Below, piece by piece: positions 17,104 to 25,705 of a stretch of 64,000 nt of DNA. Source of the DNA: Ferruginibacter sp. (lineage in GTDB: Bacteria; Bacteroidota; Bacteroidia; Chitinophagales; Chitinophagaceae); the NCBI GenBank assembly GCA_013141115.1, contig JABFRP010000002.1, positions 2,716,647 through 2,780,646 of the forward strand. The letters run 5' to 3'. The notes beneath the pieces are model-generated. The model worked only from the letters and a program-made list of their open reading frames with translations, searched no databases and was not told the origin of the DNA. Every line of letters starts with the position of its first letter. The first letter of the stretch is position 1. The position numbers and the translations under genes were made by a program.

Positions 17104-17622
17104 CTATTTTATTGCGTGCAGCAGGTTTGGCATCTTTTCTATTAATTCCTTGAGGACGGCAAAAATATTTTCAATGTCTCTGCTATTACCTTTTACTTCC
17201 TTTTCAAATTTTGCAAGCTGTAATAAAATTTCTTTATGTGTGAGCGCATACGCTCTCAGCTTTACAAAAACTCTTACTACCCGGATATTTACTTGAATCG
17301 CCGTTTTACTGTTTAAAATGCATGACAGCATTGTTACGCCCTGCCCTGTAAAACAAAAAGGTGCCGCACCACCAAAATAACTTTTAGATGGTATCACATT
17401 TTGTGATACCATGCCATCGATCTCTTTACTTGTCATCCCAAACATAAAATCTTTAGGAAACCGTTCAATATTCCTTTTAACAGCCTGTTTCAGTACCCTG
17501 GTTTCGATGCCAAACAATTCTGCCAGGTCTCTGTCAAGCATTATCTTTTCGCCACGTACAACATAAATGCGGTTTAGTATTTTCTGCTCCATCACTAATG
17601 CCTGTAATTCTTTTTTAGCCAT
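17104..17622 (-). CDS. ORF6N domain protein
   Basis: The N-terminal ~90 residues match the ORF6N DNA-binding domain common in phage and mobile DNA: ILNRIYVVRGEKIMLDRDLAELFGIETRVLKQAVKRNIERFPKDFMF in content, then FGGAAPFCFTGQGVTMLSCIL. The C-terminal ~60 residues look like a coiled coil. Length is 172 aa. The gene lies between direct repeats and close to two palindromes that could be its own operators (17631-17645 and 17665-17685), with a third inside the coding region (17390-17410). It was probably acquired. ORF6N proteins are thought to act as regulators; that role here is inferred. Confidence 0.85.
   Translation of the reverse strand: MAKKELQALVMEQKILNRIYVVRGEKIMLDRDLAELFGIETRVLKQAVKRNIERFPKDFMFGMTSKEIDGMVSQNVIPSKSYFGGAAPFCFTGQGVTMLSCILNSKTAIQVNIRVVRVFVKLRAYALTHKEILLQLAKFEKEVKGNSRDIENIFAVLKELIEKMPNLLHAIK
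17390..17410. promoter_or_regulatory. intragenic palindrome in the ORF6N gene
   Basis: Arms GGTATCACA and TGTGATACC (9 bp, perfect) around a TTT centre. The same left arm occurs in the upstream palindrome at 17665. Confidence 0.5.
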
Positions 17623-17630
17623 TGTTGTAA

Positions 17631-17645
17631 ATTGTGAGTCACAAT
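17631..17645. promoter_or_regulatory. palindrome at the ORF6N start
   Basis: ATTGTGAGTCACAAT is a perfect 7-bp-arm palindrome placed 8 bp before the ATG, over the ribosome binding region. It is a candidate operator or translation-control site. Confidence 0.5.
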
Positions 17646-17664
17646 AATAAAGTTTATAAAATAG

Positions 17665-17685
17665 GGTATCACAATTTGTGACAGG
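17665..17685. promoter_or_regulatory. upstream palindrome of the ORF6N gene
   Basis: GGTATCACA, ATT, TGTGACAGG: the left arm is identical to the intragenic site and the core TCACA/TGTGA is shared. Candidate operator. Confidence 0.45.
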
Positions 17686-17793
17686 ATATTTTTCGCCGCA
17701 GTCTTGTTTTTTACAAACGGCGTAGGCGAGCTTGAAAATTAAATTTTAGCAAAGCAATAAGCCATAAAATAACTGATTTTGAAATTATTTTTC

Positions 17794-17890
17794 TTTGCAA
17801 ATAATTTACGAACCCTTTATTTCTTGATGTTTATGCTGCGGTTAAAAACCGCTAAATTTAGTAAACACCAGTCGCCCGCTAAAGCGGAAG
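17794..17890 (+). repeat. flanking direct repeat, right copy
   Basis: Second copy of the repeat at 16938, with the same order of blocks and a terminal hairpin (CACCAGT...CCAGTG) with different loop bases. The stretch 17686-17793 between the palindrome and this repeat holds nothing else I can support. Confidence 0.72.
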
Positions 17891-17914
17891 ACGCCAGTGT
17901 CAGGTATAACAAAA

Positions 17915-18001
17915 ATGTTTATGACTATTGAAGATATTGCCAACTTAGTGCCGGTTGAAGCCCCAAAGAAACGGGGAGCGTATAAAAAGAGAGCCGCTTA
18001 A
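17915..18001 (+). CDS. small basic ORF, 28 aa
   Basis: An ATG ORF encodes a 28-aa peptide ending in VEAPKKRGAYKKRAA. It is below the size limit of the ORF track. The stop codon lies in the loop region of a strong intrinsic terminator, which suggests a discrete transcript. The basic tail could bind nucleic acid. It may also be the 3' remnant of a longer gene. I do not recognise it. Confidence 0.35.
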   Translation: MFMTIEDIANLVPVEAPKKRGAYKKRAA

Positions 18002-18016
18002 TTGCGGCTTTTTTAT
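17992..18016 (+). terminator. intrinsic terminator after the 28-aa ORF
   Basis: AGCCGC/GCGGCT with a TTAATT loop, followed by six T residues. Confidence 0.82.
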
Positions 18017-18123
18017 GCTACTATTTAGGTAAATATTTGCTATTTATGCTATTGGTATTACCTTTTTATAGTAATATTGTGTTACGTTTTTAAATGTTGT
18101 TAACACCCTTTGCTTAATACAAA

Positions 18124-18840
18124 ATGAGTTATAGCACGAATTTCCTTAGTCAAGTAATATTTCAGGCAAACTTTCAGATAGCTTCTTTAGATAATGGCAT
18201 CCACCCAATATTAGCAGCTTTATGTAAAGAGAAGACCGGTGTTGATGTTACAAAGCAAAACAATAGAGCAATCAATATTTTACCTACTGGCGGAGCAGAG
18301 ACAAAATTGCATTCAAGATGGACTTTTCTTGGTAAGAAATTGCATATAGTTATTCAAAGCGATTTGCTACAAGTAATAACGCTTAAGTATACATCTTACG
18401 AGGACTACCATCCGATTATAAGTGATATTTTTAACAAGGTCAAAGAAATATACAACCCGATAGTTACAAGAATTGCGTTAAGGTATGTTAATAATATTTC
18501 GTTTGAAGATGGCAGTACATTTGAATTTGAGACCCTAATTAAACCAGTTCTTTTAAACGCCACATTAGAATATAAAGACTTTGGATTAACCCGTTCTATT
18601 GGGGTAATGAATATGTTCAATAGCACAGAAAACATAAATACAAATTTTACCTATGGATTTGTAAACCCACAATTTCCAAGTAAAATAACAAAGCGTCATT
18701 TTGTATTAGATTTTGACTGCTCTATGAATCTTAATGTGGTAATAGATTCTATCAAACCCTTGTTATTGAAGTTAAGAGAACAAGTAAACACGTTATTTGA
18801 AAAATCAATATTGGAAGATTTAAGAACAAAAATGAAATAA
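18124..18840 (+). CDS. TIGR04255 family protein
   Basis: This 238-aa protein resembles the sporadically distributed TIGR04255 family; the motif VTRIALRYVNNISF in the middle is typical. The family's function is unknown, and its patchy occurrence suggests horizontal transfer. The gene opens a three-gene cassette with 1- and 3-bp gaps to the next two genes, so they are co-transcribed and probably translationally coupled. The cassette lies between the ORF6N repeat unit and fusA, an accessory location. Its lower GC than fusA is visible by eye. A toxin, defence or regulatory role is possible; nothing in the sequence proves one. Confidence 0.72.
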   Translation: MSYSTNFLSQVIFQANFQIASLDNGIHPILAALCKEKTGVDVTKQNNRAINILPTGGAETKLHSRWTFLGKKLHIVIQSDLLQVITLKYTSYEDYHPIISDIFNKVKEIYNPIVTRIALRYVNNISFEDGSTFEFETLIKPVLLNATLEYKDFGLTRSIGVMNMFNSTENINTNFTYGFVNPQFPSKITKRHFVLDFDCSMNLNVVIDSIKPLLLKLREQVNTLFEKSILEDLRTKMK

Positions 18841-18841
18841 C

Positions 18842-19051
18842 ATGGAAAATATAGTGACAGTAATTAATGAATTAAATGAGGCAATAGAAATAAAGATACA
18901 AGAGTATCTTATATCCGGCGATGCACAAAATGCTCCCAGTTTTGAGCCTCCAGTTTACTCCCCATTAGAGGAGGATTTTTCTATTTATTACCCTAAGCCT
19001 AAACCTTTTCAGAGGGTAATAGGTACTATTAATTATATTAAACAACCTTAA
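18842..19051 (+). CDS. small acidic hypothetical protein of the TIGR04255 cassette
   Basis: This 69-aa protein has an N-terminal helix (NIVTVINELNEAIEIKIQEYLI) and a Pro/Tyr/Glu-rich middle (FEPPVYSPLEEDF). There are no membrane segments. It starts 1 bp after the TIGR04255 stop. Its size and position would fit an adaptor or a binding partner of one of its neighbours. I do not recognise the family. Confidence 0.68.
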   Translation: MENIVTVINELNEAIEIKIQEYLISGDAQNAPSFEPPVYSPLEEDFSIYYPKPKPFQRVIGTINYIKQP

Positions 19052-19054
19052 TTT

Positions 19055-19621
19055 GTGCAAAGTCAAGTAGTAAATCAATACACAAAGACAAAGGATAAAA
19101 AAAGATTTAACCAGGGAGATATTTTAAAAGATATTTCCCTTTTCGTTTTAACTGGTAGTGGTGAATTACAGGTGTCTGAAATAAATTTAGAATATGCTAT
19201 TGTCGTAAGTCAGGATTGTGATTTAGAGCATGATTACAACAATAGAAATAACCCTGCAAAGAAGGATGAAGATAAATTTTTGCCTAATATTCTATTACTA
19301 CCCGCTTATTTAGCCACAAAATTCAGAACTGGAGAACATAGGGGTGATGAGATTAAAGGATTAACATGGGGTTCTGATAAGTGGAAATTAATTTCACAGA
19401 ACAATGAAGCAAGATTTCATTTCATAAGTCAAAGCGAAGATTATCAAATACCAGAATTAGTTTTAGATTTTAAACATTTATATACTATTGATAGGGATAT
19501 GCTATATAACAAAATGGGTAACGTTTATTTAGCTTCTATTTGCGAACTTTATAGAGAACTTTTATCTCAACGTTATTCTAATTTTTTAGGTAGAATTGGA
19601 TTACCCGAAATAAGTTCATAA
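19055..19621 (+). CDS. hypothetical protein with a VVSQDCDL motif
   Basis: This 188-aa protein begins with GTG, 3 bp after the preceding stop, so translation is probably coupled. Visible blocks are NQGDILKDISLFVL, YAIVVSQDCDLEHDY and LPNILLLPAYLA. The S-Q-D/T-C-D-L pattern recurs, from memory, in uncharacterised proteins of genomic islands; the conserved Cys and Asp residues could bind a metal or act in catalysis. There is no signal peptide or membrane helix. The function is unknown. Confidence 0.68.
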   Translation: MQSQVVNQYTKTKDKKRFNQGDILKDISLFVLTGSGELQVSEINLEYAIVVSQDCDLEHDYNNRNNPAKKDEDKFLPNILLLPAYLATKFRTGEHRGDEIKGLTWGSDKWKLISQNNEARFHFISQSEDYQIPELVLDFKHLYTIDRDMLYNKMGNVYLASICELYRELLSQRYSNFLGRIGLPEISS

Positions 19622-19679
19622 CCGCATCTTAAAAAGGTGACTAATTTCAAAACAACTCATTACCTCCTTTCCCAACCCC

Positions 19680-19709
19680 TTGTTCATATACCAAAAATCC
19701 CTACCTTTG
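19680..19709 (+). promoter_or_regulatory. fusA promoter
   Basis: TTG (19680-19682), a 19-nt spacer and TACCTTTG (19702-19709) match the Bacteroidota consensus exactly. Transcription would start near 19716, leaving a leader of about 240 nt. Confidence 0.75.
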
Positions 19710-19715
19710 CGGCGC

Positions 19716-19956
19716 TAAAAAGTACAGTAGTAACAGGATGGCGCTGTATTTATTTAGCATACTATGAGAGTAAAGTAACATCATATCAAGCCCCGAATTG
19801 GCCAAAAAAGCCGGTTCTACTACGGGGAAAGTGTGCCGGGATGGACCGGACAGGGTTTAAAAGAAATATTCAATAATTAATGTTCAATATACAATAAAGA
19901 ACAGGGGTTACTCAAACAGAAACATTTAACAACAAAAACAATAAACAACAAATAAG
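19716..19956 (+). other. long structured 5' leader of fusA
   Basis: The leader can fold into a two-tier stem (outer CCCCG 19791-19795 with CGGGG 19823-19827; inner AATTGGC with GCCGGTT) and a second stem (TGT..CCGG with CCGG..ACA, 19832-19852). It also holds one copy of the TTCAATA-type repeat near 19865-19897. No ORF in it looks coding. A regulatory role is inferred. Confidence 0.5.
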
Positions 19957-22107
19957 ATGGCAGATTTACGTTATCAACGCAACTTTGGAATTGCCGCTCA
20001 TATTGATGCCGGTAAAACCACTACCACCGAACGTATATTATATTATACCGGGGTAAACCATAAAATAGGTGAGGTACACGATGGTGCCGCTACCATGGAC
20101 TGGATGGCACAGGAACAGGAAAGAGGTATCACTATTACCAGTGCTGCTACTACCTGCTTTTGGAACTTTCCAATGGTGCAAAACAAAAAAACACCGGATA
20201 CCAAGCAATACAAATTCAACATTATTGATACGCCCGGTCACGTGGATTTTACCGTAGAGGTAGAGCGTAGTTTACGTGTACTGGATGGTTTATTAGCATT
20301 GTTCTGCGCCGTATCTGGTGTAGAGCCACAAAGTGAAACTGTTTGGCGCCAGGCCAACCGTTACAAAGTACCACGTATTGGTTTTGTAAACAAAATGGAC
20401 CGCAGTGGTGCCGATTTTTTAAATGTGGTAAAACAAATTAAAGAAATGCTGGGTGCTAAAGCGGTGCCTTTACAATTACCTATTGGTGCCGAAGATAACT
20501 TTAAAGGTGTGGTAGATTTAATTACCATGAAAGGTATGGTGTGGGATGAAGCTGGACAAGGTATGACTTATAACGAAGTGCCTATTCCGGAAGATATGGT
20601 GGAAGAAGTGAACGAATGGAGACAACATTTAATTGAAGCCGTTGCCGATTACGATGATAAATTACTGGAAAAATTCTTTGAAGATCCTAACTCGATCACC
20701 GAAGATGAAATTCATGAAGCTATCCGTAAAGCAACTATCGATATTTCTATCATTCCGATGATGTGTGGTTCATCTTTTAAAAACAAAGGTGTGCAAACTG
20801 CATTGGATGCTATTGTTCGTTACCTGCCTGGTCCTTTGGATATTGAAGCGGTAAAAGGAATTAATCCTGATACTGGCGAAGAATTATTGCGTCATGCAGA
20901 TCCAAAAGAACCATTCAGTGCTTTGGCATTTAAAATTATGACCGATCCTTTTGTGGGTCGTTTAGCGTTCTTCCGGGCTTACTCTGGTCGTTTGGATTCT
21001 GGTAGTTATGTGCTTAATACCCGTACTGGTAAAAAAGAACGTATCAGCCGTATTATGCAGATGCATGCCAACAAACAAAACCCGGTTGATTTTATTGAAG
21101 CTGGTGATATTGGTGCTGCTGTAGGTTTTAAAGATATTAAAACCGGAGATACACTTTGTAATGAAGATAACCCGATAGTATTGGAAGCAATGACCTTTCC
21201 TGAACCGGTTATCTCTGTTGCGGTAGAACCAAAAACACAAGCCGACGTTGATAAAATGGGTATGGCTATTGCCAAACTGGTAGAAGAAGATCCTACGTTA
21301 CGTGTAAAAACCGACGAAGAAACCGGCCAAACCATTTTAAGTGGTATGGGTGAGTTGCACTTAGAGATCATCATCGACAGGATGAAGAGAGAATTTAAAG
21401 TAGAAATTAACCAAGGTGCACCAATGGTGGCTTATAAAGAAGCGTTCCATAACACTATCGATCACAGAGAGATCTTGAAAAAGCAATCGGGTGGTCGTGG
21501 TAAATTTGCCGATATCATTTTCACCATTGGCCCTGCCGATGAAGAATTTTTGAAATTGGATAAAGGTCGTTTTCAGTTTGTAAACAGTTTGTTTGGTGGT
21601 AGTATTCCAAAAGAATTTGTACCTGCTATTCAAAAAGGTTTTGAAAGTGCAATGACAACCGGTGTATTAGCTGGTTACCCAATGGAAAGTATGAGAGTGG
21701 AAGTAAAGGACGGATCTTTTCACCAGGTGGATAGTGATGCGATGAGCTTTGAACTTTGTGCTAAACAAGGATACCGTGAAGCTGGCCGTAAAGCTAAACC
21801 AGTATTGTTAGAGCCTATCATGAAAGTGGAAGTGTTAACACCAGACCAATACATGGGTGATGTTACGGGTGACCTTAACCGCCGCCGTGGTATGCTGGAA
21901 GGTATGGATAGCAAACATGGTGTACAGGTTATTAAAGCCAAAGTGCCATTAAGCGAAATGTTTGGTTATGTTACGCAATTGCGTTCATTATCTTCAGGTC
22001 GTGCTACCAGTACCATGGAGTTCAGTCACTACAACCCTGCACCAACCAACGTTGCAGAAGCAGTAATGGCTAAGCAAAAAGGTAAGCGCATTGGTGATGA
22101 AGGATAA
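19957..22107 (+). CDS. fusA: translation elongation factor G
   Basis: EF-G is the ribosomal translocase GTPase. At 716 aa it has full length. GTPase motifs are visible: G1 [12 protein letters not shown] (residues ~14-25), the switch region [11 protein letters not shown]3 DTPGHVDF and G4 NKMD. Domains II-V follow, ending [19 protein letters not shown]. Switch I is followed by an insertion ([12 protein letters not shown]) of a kind seen in Bacteroidota EF-G. It is not next to rpsL/rpsG here, so it is separately regulated. The long folded leader supports that. Confidence 0.97.
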   Translation: MADLRYQRNFGIAAHIDAGKTTTTERILYYTGVNHKIGEVHDGAATMDWMAQEQERGITITSAATTCFWNFPMVQNKKTPDTKQYKFNIIDTPGHVDFTVEVERSLRVLDGLLALFCAVSGVEPQSETVWRQANRYKVPRIGFVNKMDRSGADFLNVVKQIKEMLGAKAVPLQLPIGAEDNFKGVVDLITMKGMVWDEAGQGMTYNEVPIPEDMVEEVNEWRQHLIEAVADYDDKLLEKFFEDPNSITEDEIHEAIRKATIDISIIPMMCGSSFKNKGVQTALDAIVRYLPGPLDIEAVKGINPDTGEELLRHADPKEPFSALAFKIMTDPFVGRLAFFRAYSGRLDSGSYVLNTRTGKKERISRIMQMHANKQNPVDFIEAGDIGAAVGFKDIKTGDTLCNEDNPIVLEAMTFPEPVISVAVEPKTQADVDKMGMAIAKLVEEDPTLRVKTDEETGQTILSGMGELHLEIIIDRMKREFKVEINQGAPMVAYKEAFHNTIDHREILKKQSGGRGKFADIIFTIGPADEEFLKLDKGRFQFVNSLFGGSIPKEFVPAIQKGFESAMTTGVLAGYPMESMRVEVKDGSFHQVDSDAMSFELCAKQGYREAGRKAKPVLLEPIMKVEVLTPDQYMGDVTGDLNRRRGMLEGMDSKHGVQVIKAKVPLSEMFGYVTQLRSLSSGRATSTMEFSHYNPAPTNVAEAVMAKQKGKRIGDEG

Positions 22108-22180
22108 TTAAAAGCCCAAAGCTCCTCCGCCCCTAAATGGGAACTTGAATAAGGAGGAGGTATAAAGCGATACATTTGAG

Positions 22181-22214
22181 AAGGCCCCATTCTGAAAAGA
22201 GTGGGGCTTTTTTG
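22181..22214 (+). terminator. intrinsic terminator of fusA
   Basis: GCCCCA/TGGGGC with two extra pairs, loop TGAAAA, followed by six T. A second GGAGGAG hairpin lies just upstream (22122-22160). Confidence 0.85.
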
Positions 22215-22270
22215 TGGCATTATTTTAATCAAAGTATTTATTAAATGTGATGCTGAATATTTCCGCGGAG

Positions 22271-22314
22271 AAATATTCAATGATCAATGCTCAACATTCA
22301 ATGTTCAATAAAAT
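22271..22314 (+). repeat. TTCAATG-type interspersed repeat, left of the S23 gene
   Basis: AATATTCAATGATCAATGCT and what follows match the copy at 22815-22855 in direct orientation and the copy at 22916-22957 in inverted orientation. Confidence 0.65.
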
Positions 22315-22357
22315 ACATCTTGTAATAATTTTTACAGTACTAGCTATTTAGGAATTC

Positions 22358-22726
22358 TTACAGGTTATTATTCTTCTTTGATGTTATAATACTCTTGGCA
22401 GTGATAGCTACCAGTTCTTCTGTTTCTTTATATACAGCATCCAGTTTTTTTGCCGGCTTTATCAATTCTTTTTTAATAATTACTTTTAATGCAGTTCTGC
22501 ATTCCTTTAATTCTTTTAAAATGATTCCCATTTTATGAACGAAATCTTTGGGAGATTCTGCAGCTTGTGCTTCGCCATAATTAAAAGTAGGAGAGTGGCA
22601 CGACCTGATCAATTGACCAGCAATATAATTTCCTGCTCTTGTATTAGGTAATGCCTCCACCACATCAATCATTCTGCAGGTATAATCCACCAACCTGTCT
22701 TCCAAGTCGAACTTTTTGTTTTGCAT
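22358..22726 (-). CDS. four-helix-bundle protein, S23/IVP type
   Basis: This 122-aa protein matches the four-helix-bundle (S23 ribosomal intervening-sequence) family: the start FDLEDRLVDYTCRMIDVVEALPNT, then IAGQLIRSCHSPTFNYGEAQAAES and ILKELKECRTALKVI. Such genes sit in rRNA intervening sequences or, as here, in intergenic repeats. Function is unknown. It is flanked by AT-rich TTCAATG repeats, so gene and repeats may have moved together. Confidence 0.9.
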   Translation of the reverse strand: MQNKKFDLEDRLVDYTCRMIDVVEALPNTRAGNYIAGQLIRSCHSPTFNYGEAQAAESPKDFVHKMGIILKELKECRTALKVIIKKELIKPAKKLDAVYKETEELVAITAKSIITSKKNNNL

Positions 22727-22814
22727 GAGTGTAGAATTTTATGCAACAAAATAATCAAAAGCCTTTAAAAATGAAAGTGTCTGTAACTATTTATGGTTAA
22801 GTCTTTACAAAAAC

Positions 22815-22957
22815 GTTCAATGCTCAACAACCAATATTCAATATTCAATAAAAATGCATTTCTTTTATAGCCAATGCTCTTGGCACGAATGCCAAAGTAT
22901 AACGGTATGCGTTTTTATTGAGCATTGTGTGTTGAACATTGATTATTGAATATTTGT
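22815..22957. repeat. TTCAATG-type repeats, right of the S23 gene
   Basis: A direct copy (22815-22855) is followed by an inverted copy (22916-22957, TTATTGAGCATTGTGTGTTG). The pair can form a long imperfect hairpin. Together with the left copy they bracket the S23 gene. Confidence 0.65.
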
Positions 22958-23020
22958 TATAAGGCTCAAAAGTAAAATAGTCTTTCATAAATCTTATTTT
23001 TACATCCTAAACAATTCCAT

Positions 23021-25216
23021 TTGAGCGCTTCCATCTTTTTATTTACACCACCTTTTACACAACTGAATACCCCGTATCCGGCAACGGCTTATTTAAAAGG
23101 ATTTTTAAATACAAAAAATATCAGCGCCTTTCAGGCCGACCTGGGCATAGAAGTTACTGTAGCATTATTTTCAAAAAGCGGATTACAACAATTGTTTGCC
23201 GCTATTGATACTAAAAAGGAATTATCTGCCAATACCAAACGCATTATTACATTGCAAAATGATTATGTAAATACTATTGATGCAGTAATATATTTTTTGC
23301 AGGGCAAAAATCCGGAGTTGTCTTCATTAATTAGTAAGAGAGATTTTTTACCCGAAGCCAGCCGTTTTGTACAAACCGATGATTTGGTATGGGCATTTGG
23401 CAGCATGGGCACGCAGGATAAAGCCAAGCACCTGGCCACTTTGTATTTAGAAGATCTGAGCGACCTGATAAAAGAATGCGTGGATGAACATTTTGGCTTT
23501 AGCCGCTATGCCGAAAAGTTAGGCCGCAGTGCCAACAGTTTTGATGAATTGTACAACGAGTTACAAAAAGAATACACTTACCTCGATAAAATATTAATTG
23601 ATATTTTAGAAAATCGGATGTTGGCAGTACAACCAAAAATGGCTTGTATTTCTGTTCCTTTTCCCGGTAATTTATATACTTCTTTGCGCTGCGGCCAATG
23701 GATAAAGAAAAATTACCCCGAAGTAAAAGTTTGCATGGGTGGTGGTTTTGCCAATACCGAATTACGATCGCTTACCGATAAAAGAGTGTTTGAGTTTTAC
23801 GATTTTATTACATTGGATGACGGCGAAGCACCAGTGGAAAATCTATTTTATTTTGTTGAGGGAAAAAAAAATATTGCTGAGCTGAAGCGAACTTTTACTT
23901 TAATTGATGGCGAAGTAAAGTATATCAACAACAGTACCTGCACCGATTATAAGCAAGGGCAGGTGGGCACACCAGACTACAGCGATTTTTTATTGGATCA
24001 ATATATTTCGGCAATAGAAGTGGTAAACCCCATGCACAGTTTATGGAGCGATGGCCGCTGGAATAAATTAACCATGGCGCATGGTTGTTATTGGGGTAAA
24101 TGCACTTTTTGCGATATCAGTTTAGATTATATAAAATTATACGAGCCCATTACGGCGGAATTGCTCTGCGACCGTATGGAAGAAATTATTGCACAAACAG
24201 GGCAAAATGGTTTTCACTTTGTAGATGAAGCGGCACCACCTGCATTGATGAGGGCATTAAGTGTAGAGATCATTAAAAGAAAATTAGTAGTAAGCTGGTG
24301 GGCCAATATTCGTTTTGAAAAAAGTTTTACCCGTGATTTGTGTTTGTTGCTGAAAGCTGCCGGCTGCATTGCTGTGTCGGGAGGATTAGAAGTAGCATCC
24401 GACAGGTTATTGCAATTGATAGATAAAGGTATTACTGTGGCGCAAGTGGCTAAAGTAAATAGACATTTTACTGAGGCTGGCATAATGGTACATGCGTATT
24501 TAATGTATGGCTTTCCTACACAAACCGCACAGGAAACTATCGACTCTTTAGAAATGGTACGCCAACTGTTTGAAGCAGGCGTTTTACAATCTGCCTTCTG
24601 GCATTTGTTTACCATGACGGCACACAGCCCCGTTGGATTAAATCCTGAAAAATATAAAGTACAAAAACTAACGGATACCATTGGCAGCTTTGCCAATAAT
24701 GATATTCAGCATATCGACCCAACAGGTGCCGATCATGAAAGTTTTAGTTTTGGGTTGAAAAAATCTTTACTCAATTATATGCATGGTGCCTGTTTTGATG
24801 TGCCATTGCATAAATGGTTTGATTTTAAAACTCCAAAAACAACGATTGCGCCTGATTATATTGCCAAGCTGTTAAACGAGGAAGAGTACAATGTTGTAAA
24901 ACCAAATACCAAAGTAATTTGGCTGGGTAATACTCCCGTAACAGAAATAACTACCAAATCAAAAAAAGGTAATCATTGGGAAGTATGTTCTTTAACCTTT
25001 GAAACGAAGAAAGAAACATTGAATATTAAAACAGATAAAGAAGAAGGTTTATGGCTTGCGGCTATATTAGAGCAAGTATCTGTACACAATATAAAAACCT
25101 TTACACTGCAGGAAGTAAAAGCTTCTTATGAAATGGCAGGCCTCGGCGATTTTGAATTATTTTGGGATAATAAACCGGTGAATACTTTGTATAAGGCGGG
25201 ATTGCTGCAGTTGTAA
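23021..25216 (+). CDS. B12-binding-domain radical SAM protein
   Basis: This 731-aa enzyme has an N-terminal cobalamin-binding-like region ending in VCMGGGFANTELRSL (~245) and a radical SAM core with GCYWGKCTFCDIS near residue 355. The cluster motif here reads C-X4-C-X2-C rather than the classic C-X3-C-X2-C. The glycine motif GGLEVASDRLL and the strand VHAYLMYGFPTQT support the TIM-barrel core. The substrate cannot be inferred. The start is a TTG at 23021; no in-frame ATG fits better because the hydrophobic N terminus is needed for the fold. The gene reads alone on the plus strand. Confidence 0.85.
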   Translation: MSASIFLFTPPFTQLNTPYPATAYLKGFLNTKNISAFQADLGIEVTVALFSKSGLQQLFAAIDTKKELSANTKRIITLQNDYVNTIDAVIYFLQGKNPELSSLISKRDFLPEASRFVQTDDLVWAFGSMGTQDKAKHLATLYLEDLSDLIKECVDEHFGFSRYAEKLGRSANSFDELYNELQKEYTYLDKILIDILENRMLAVQPKMACISVPFPGNLYTSLRCGQWIKKNYPEVKVCMGGGFANTELRSLTDKRVFEFYDFITLDDGEAPVENLFYFVEGKKNIAELKRTFTLIDGEVKYINNSTCTDYKQGQVGTPDYSDFLLDQYISAIEVVNPMHSLWSDGRWNKLTMAHGCYWGKCTFCDISLDYIKLYEPITAELLCDRMEEIIAQTGQNGFHFVDEAAPPALMRALSVEIIKRKLVVSWWANIRFEKSFTRDLCLLLKAAGCIAVSGGLEVASDRLLQLIDKGITVAQVAKVNRHFTEAGIMVHAYLMYGFPTQTAQETIDSLEMVRQLFEAGVLQSAFWHLFTMTAHSPVGLNPEKYKVQKLTDTIGSFANNDIQHIDPTGADHESFSFGLKKSLLNYMHGACFDVPLHKWFDFKTPKTTIAPDYIAKLLNEEEYNVVKPNTKVIWLGNTPVTEITTKSKKGNHWEVCSLTFETKKETLNIKTDKEEGLWLAAILEQVSVHNIKTFTLQEVKASYEMAGLGDFELFWDNKPVNTLYKAGLLQL

Positions 25217-25705
25217 TTATTTATTTACAACATGTTGTCTCATCTCCTCCAAACTTAATACAAGAGGGTTAAGTAAATTAAAACTTGTTATTACTTCATC
25301 TAGTAATGATTGCCGAACTACAATTATCAAAGTGTAATTAAAATCTGCTGCTATAATTTCTGTAAGAGATTGAAATAATCCCTGCTGTTGTCTTGTTTCC
25401 AATGGCCCAATCTCATCAATGATTAAATATTTAAGTTCAATACTTTTACTGGCATCCAATAAAATGGCATTGGCTTTTGTAAATGCTGCTGTAGAAAATA
25501 AATACTTGCCAATTGCCAATTGCTCTTCATTACCATGCGTTTCCATTGCAAAAAAATCTTTTTCTGCAATATTATAAAACATACGTTTTCCGTTTACAAT
25601 TGGCGTAAGTATGCCTGCGATATTATTTTGTTGTAAACAAAATTGTTGCAGCAGCGTGGTTTTGCCGGTTTGTATTTCGCCAGTTAAAATGATGATCTTA
25701 TTCAT
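25217..25705 (-). CDS. P-loop NTPase (THEP1/MobB-like)
   Basis: A small nucleoside triphosphatase. Walker A is GEIQTGKTT at the N terminus and Walker B is YLIIDEIGPLE. This matches the THEP1-type NTPase fold, which is close to MobB. I chose the ATG at 25705 (MNKIIILTG) over the upstream one; it overlaps the stop of the membrane-protein gene by 8 nt, indicating coupling. Because molybdenum cofactor genes follow nearby, a MobB-like role is possible, but nothing proves it. Confidence 0.78.
   Translation of the reverse strand: MNKIIILTGEIQTGKTTLLQQFCLQQNNIAGILTPIVNGKRMFYNIAEKDFFAMETHGNEEQLAIGKYLFSTAAFTKANAILLDASKSIELKYLIIDEIGPLETRQQQGLFQSLTEIIAADFNYTLIIVVRQSLLDEVITSFNLLNPLVLSLEEMRQHVVNK

Noticed and set aside
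19716-19956. Possible tRNA or tRNA-like fold in the fusA leader
   Set aside because: No acceptor stem, D-loop or T-loop pattern could be assembled; it is better described as a structured leader.
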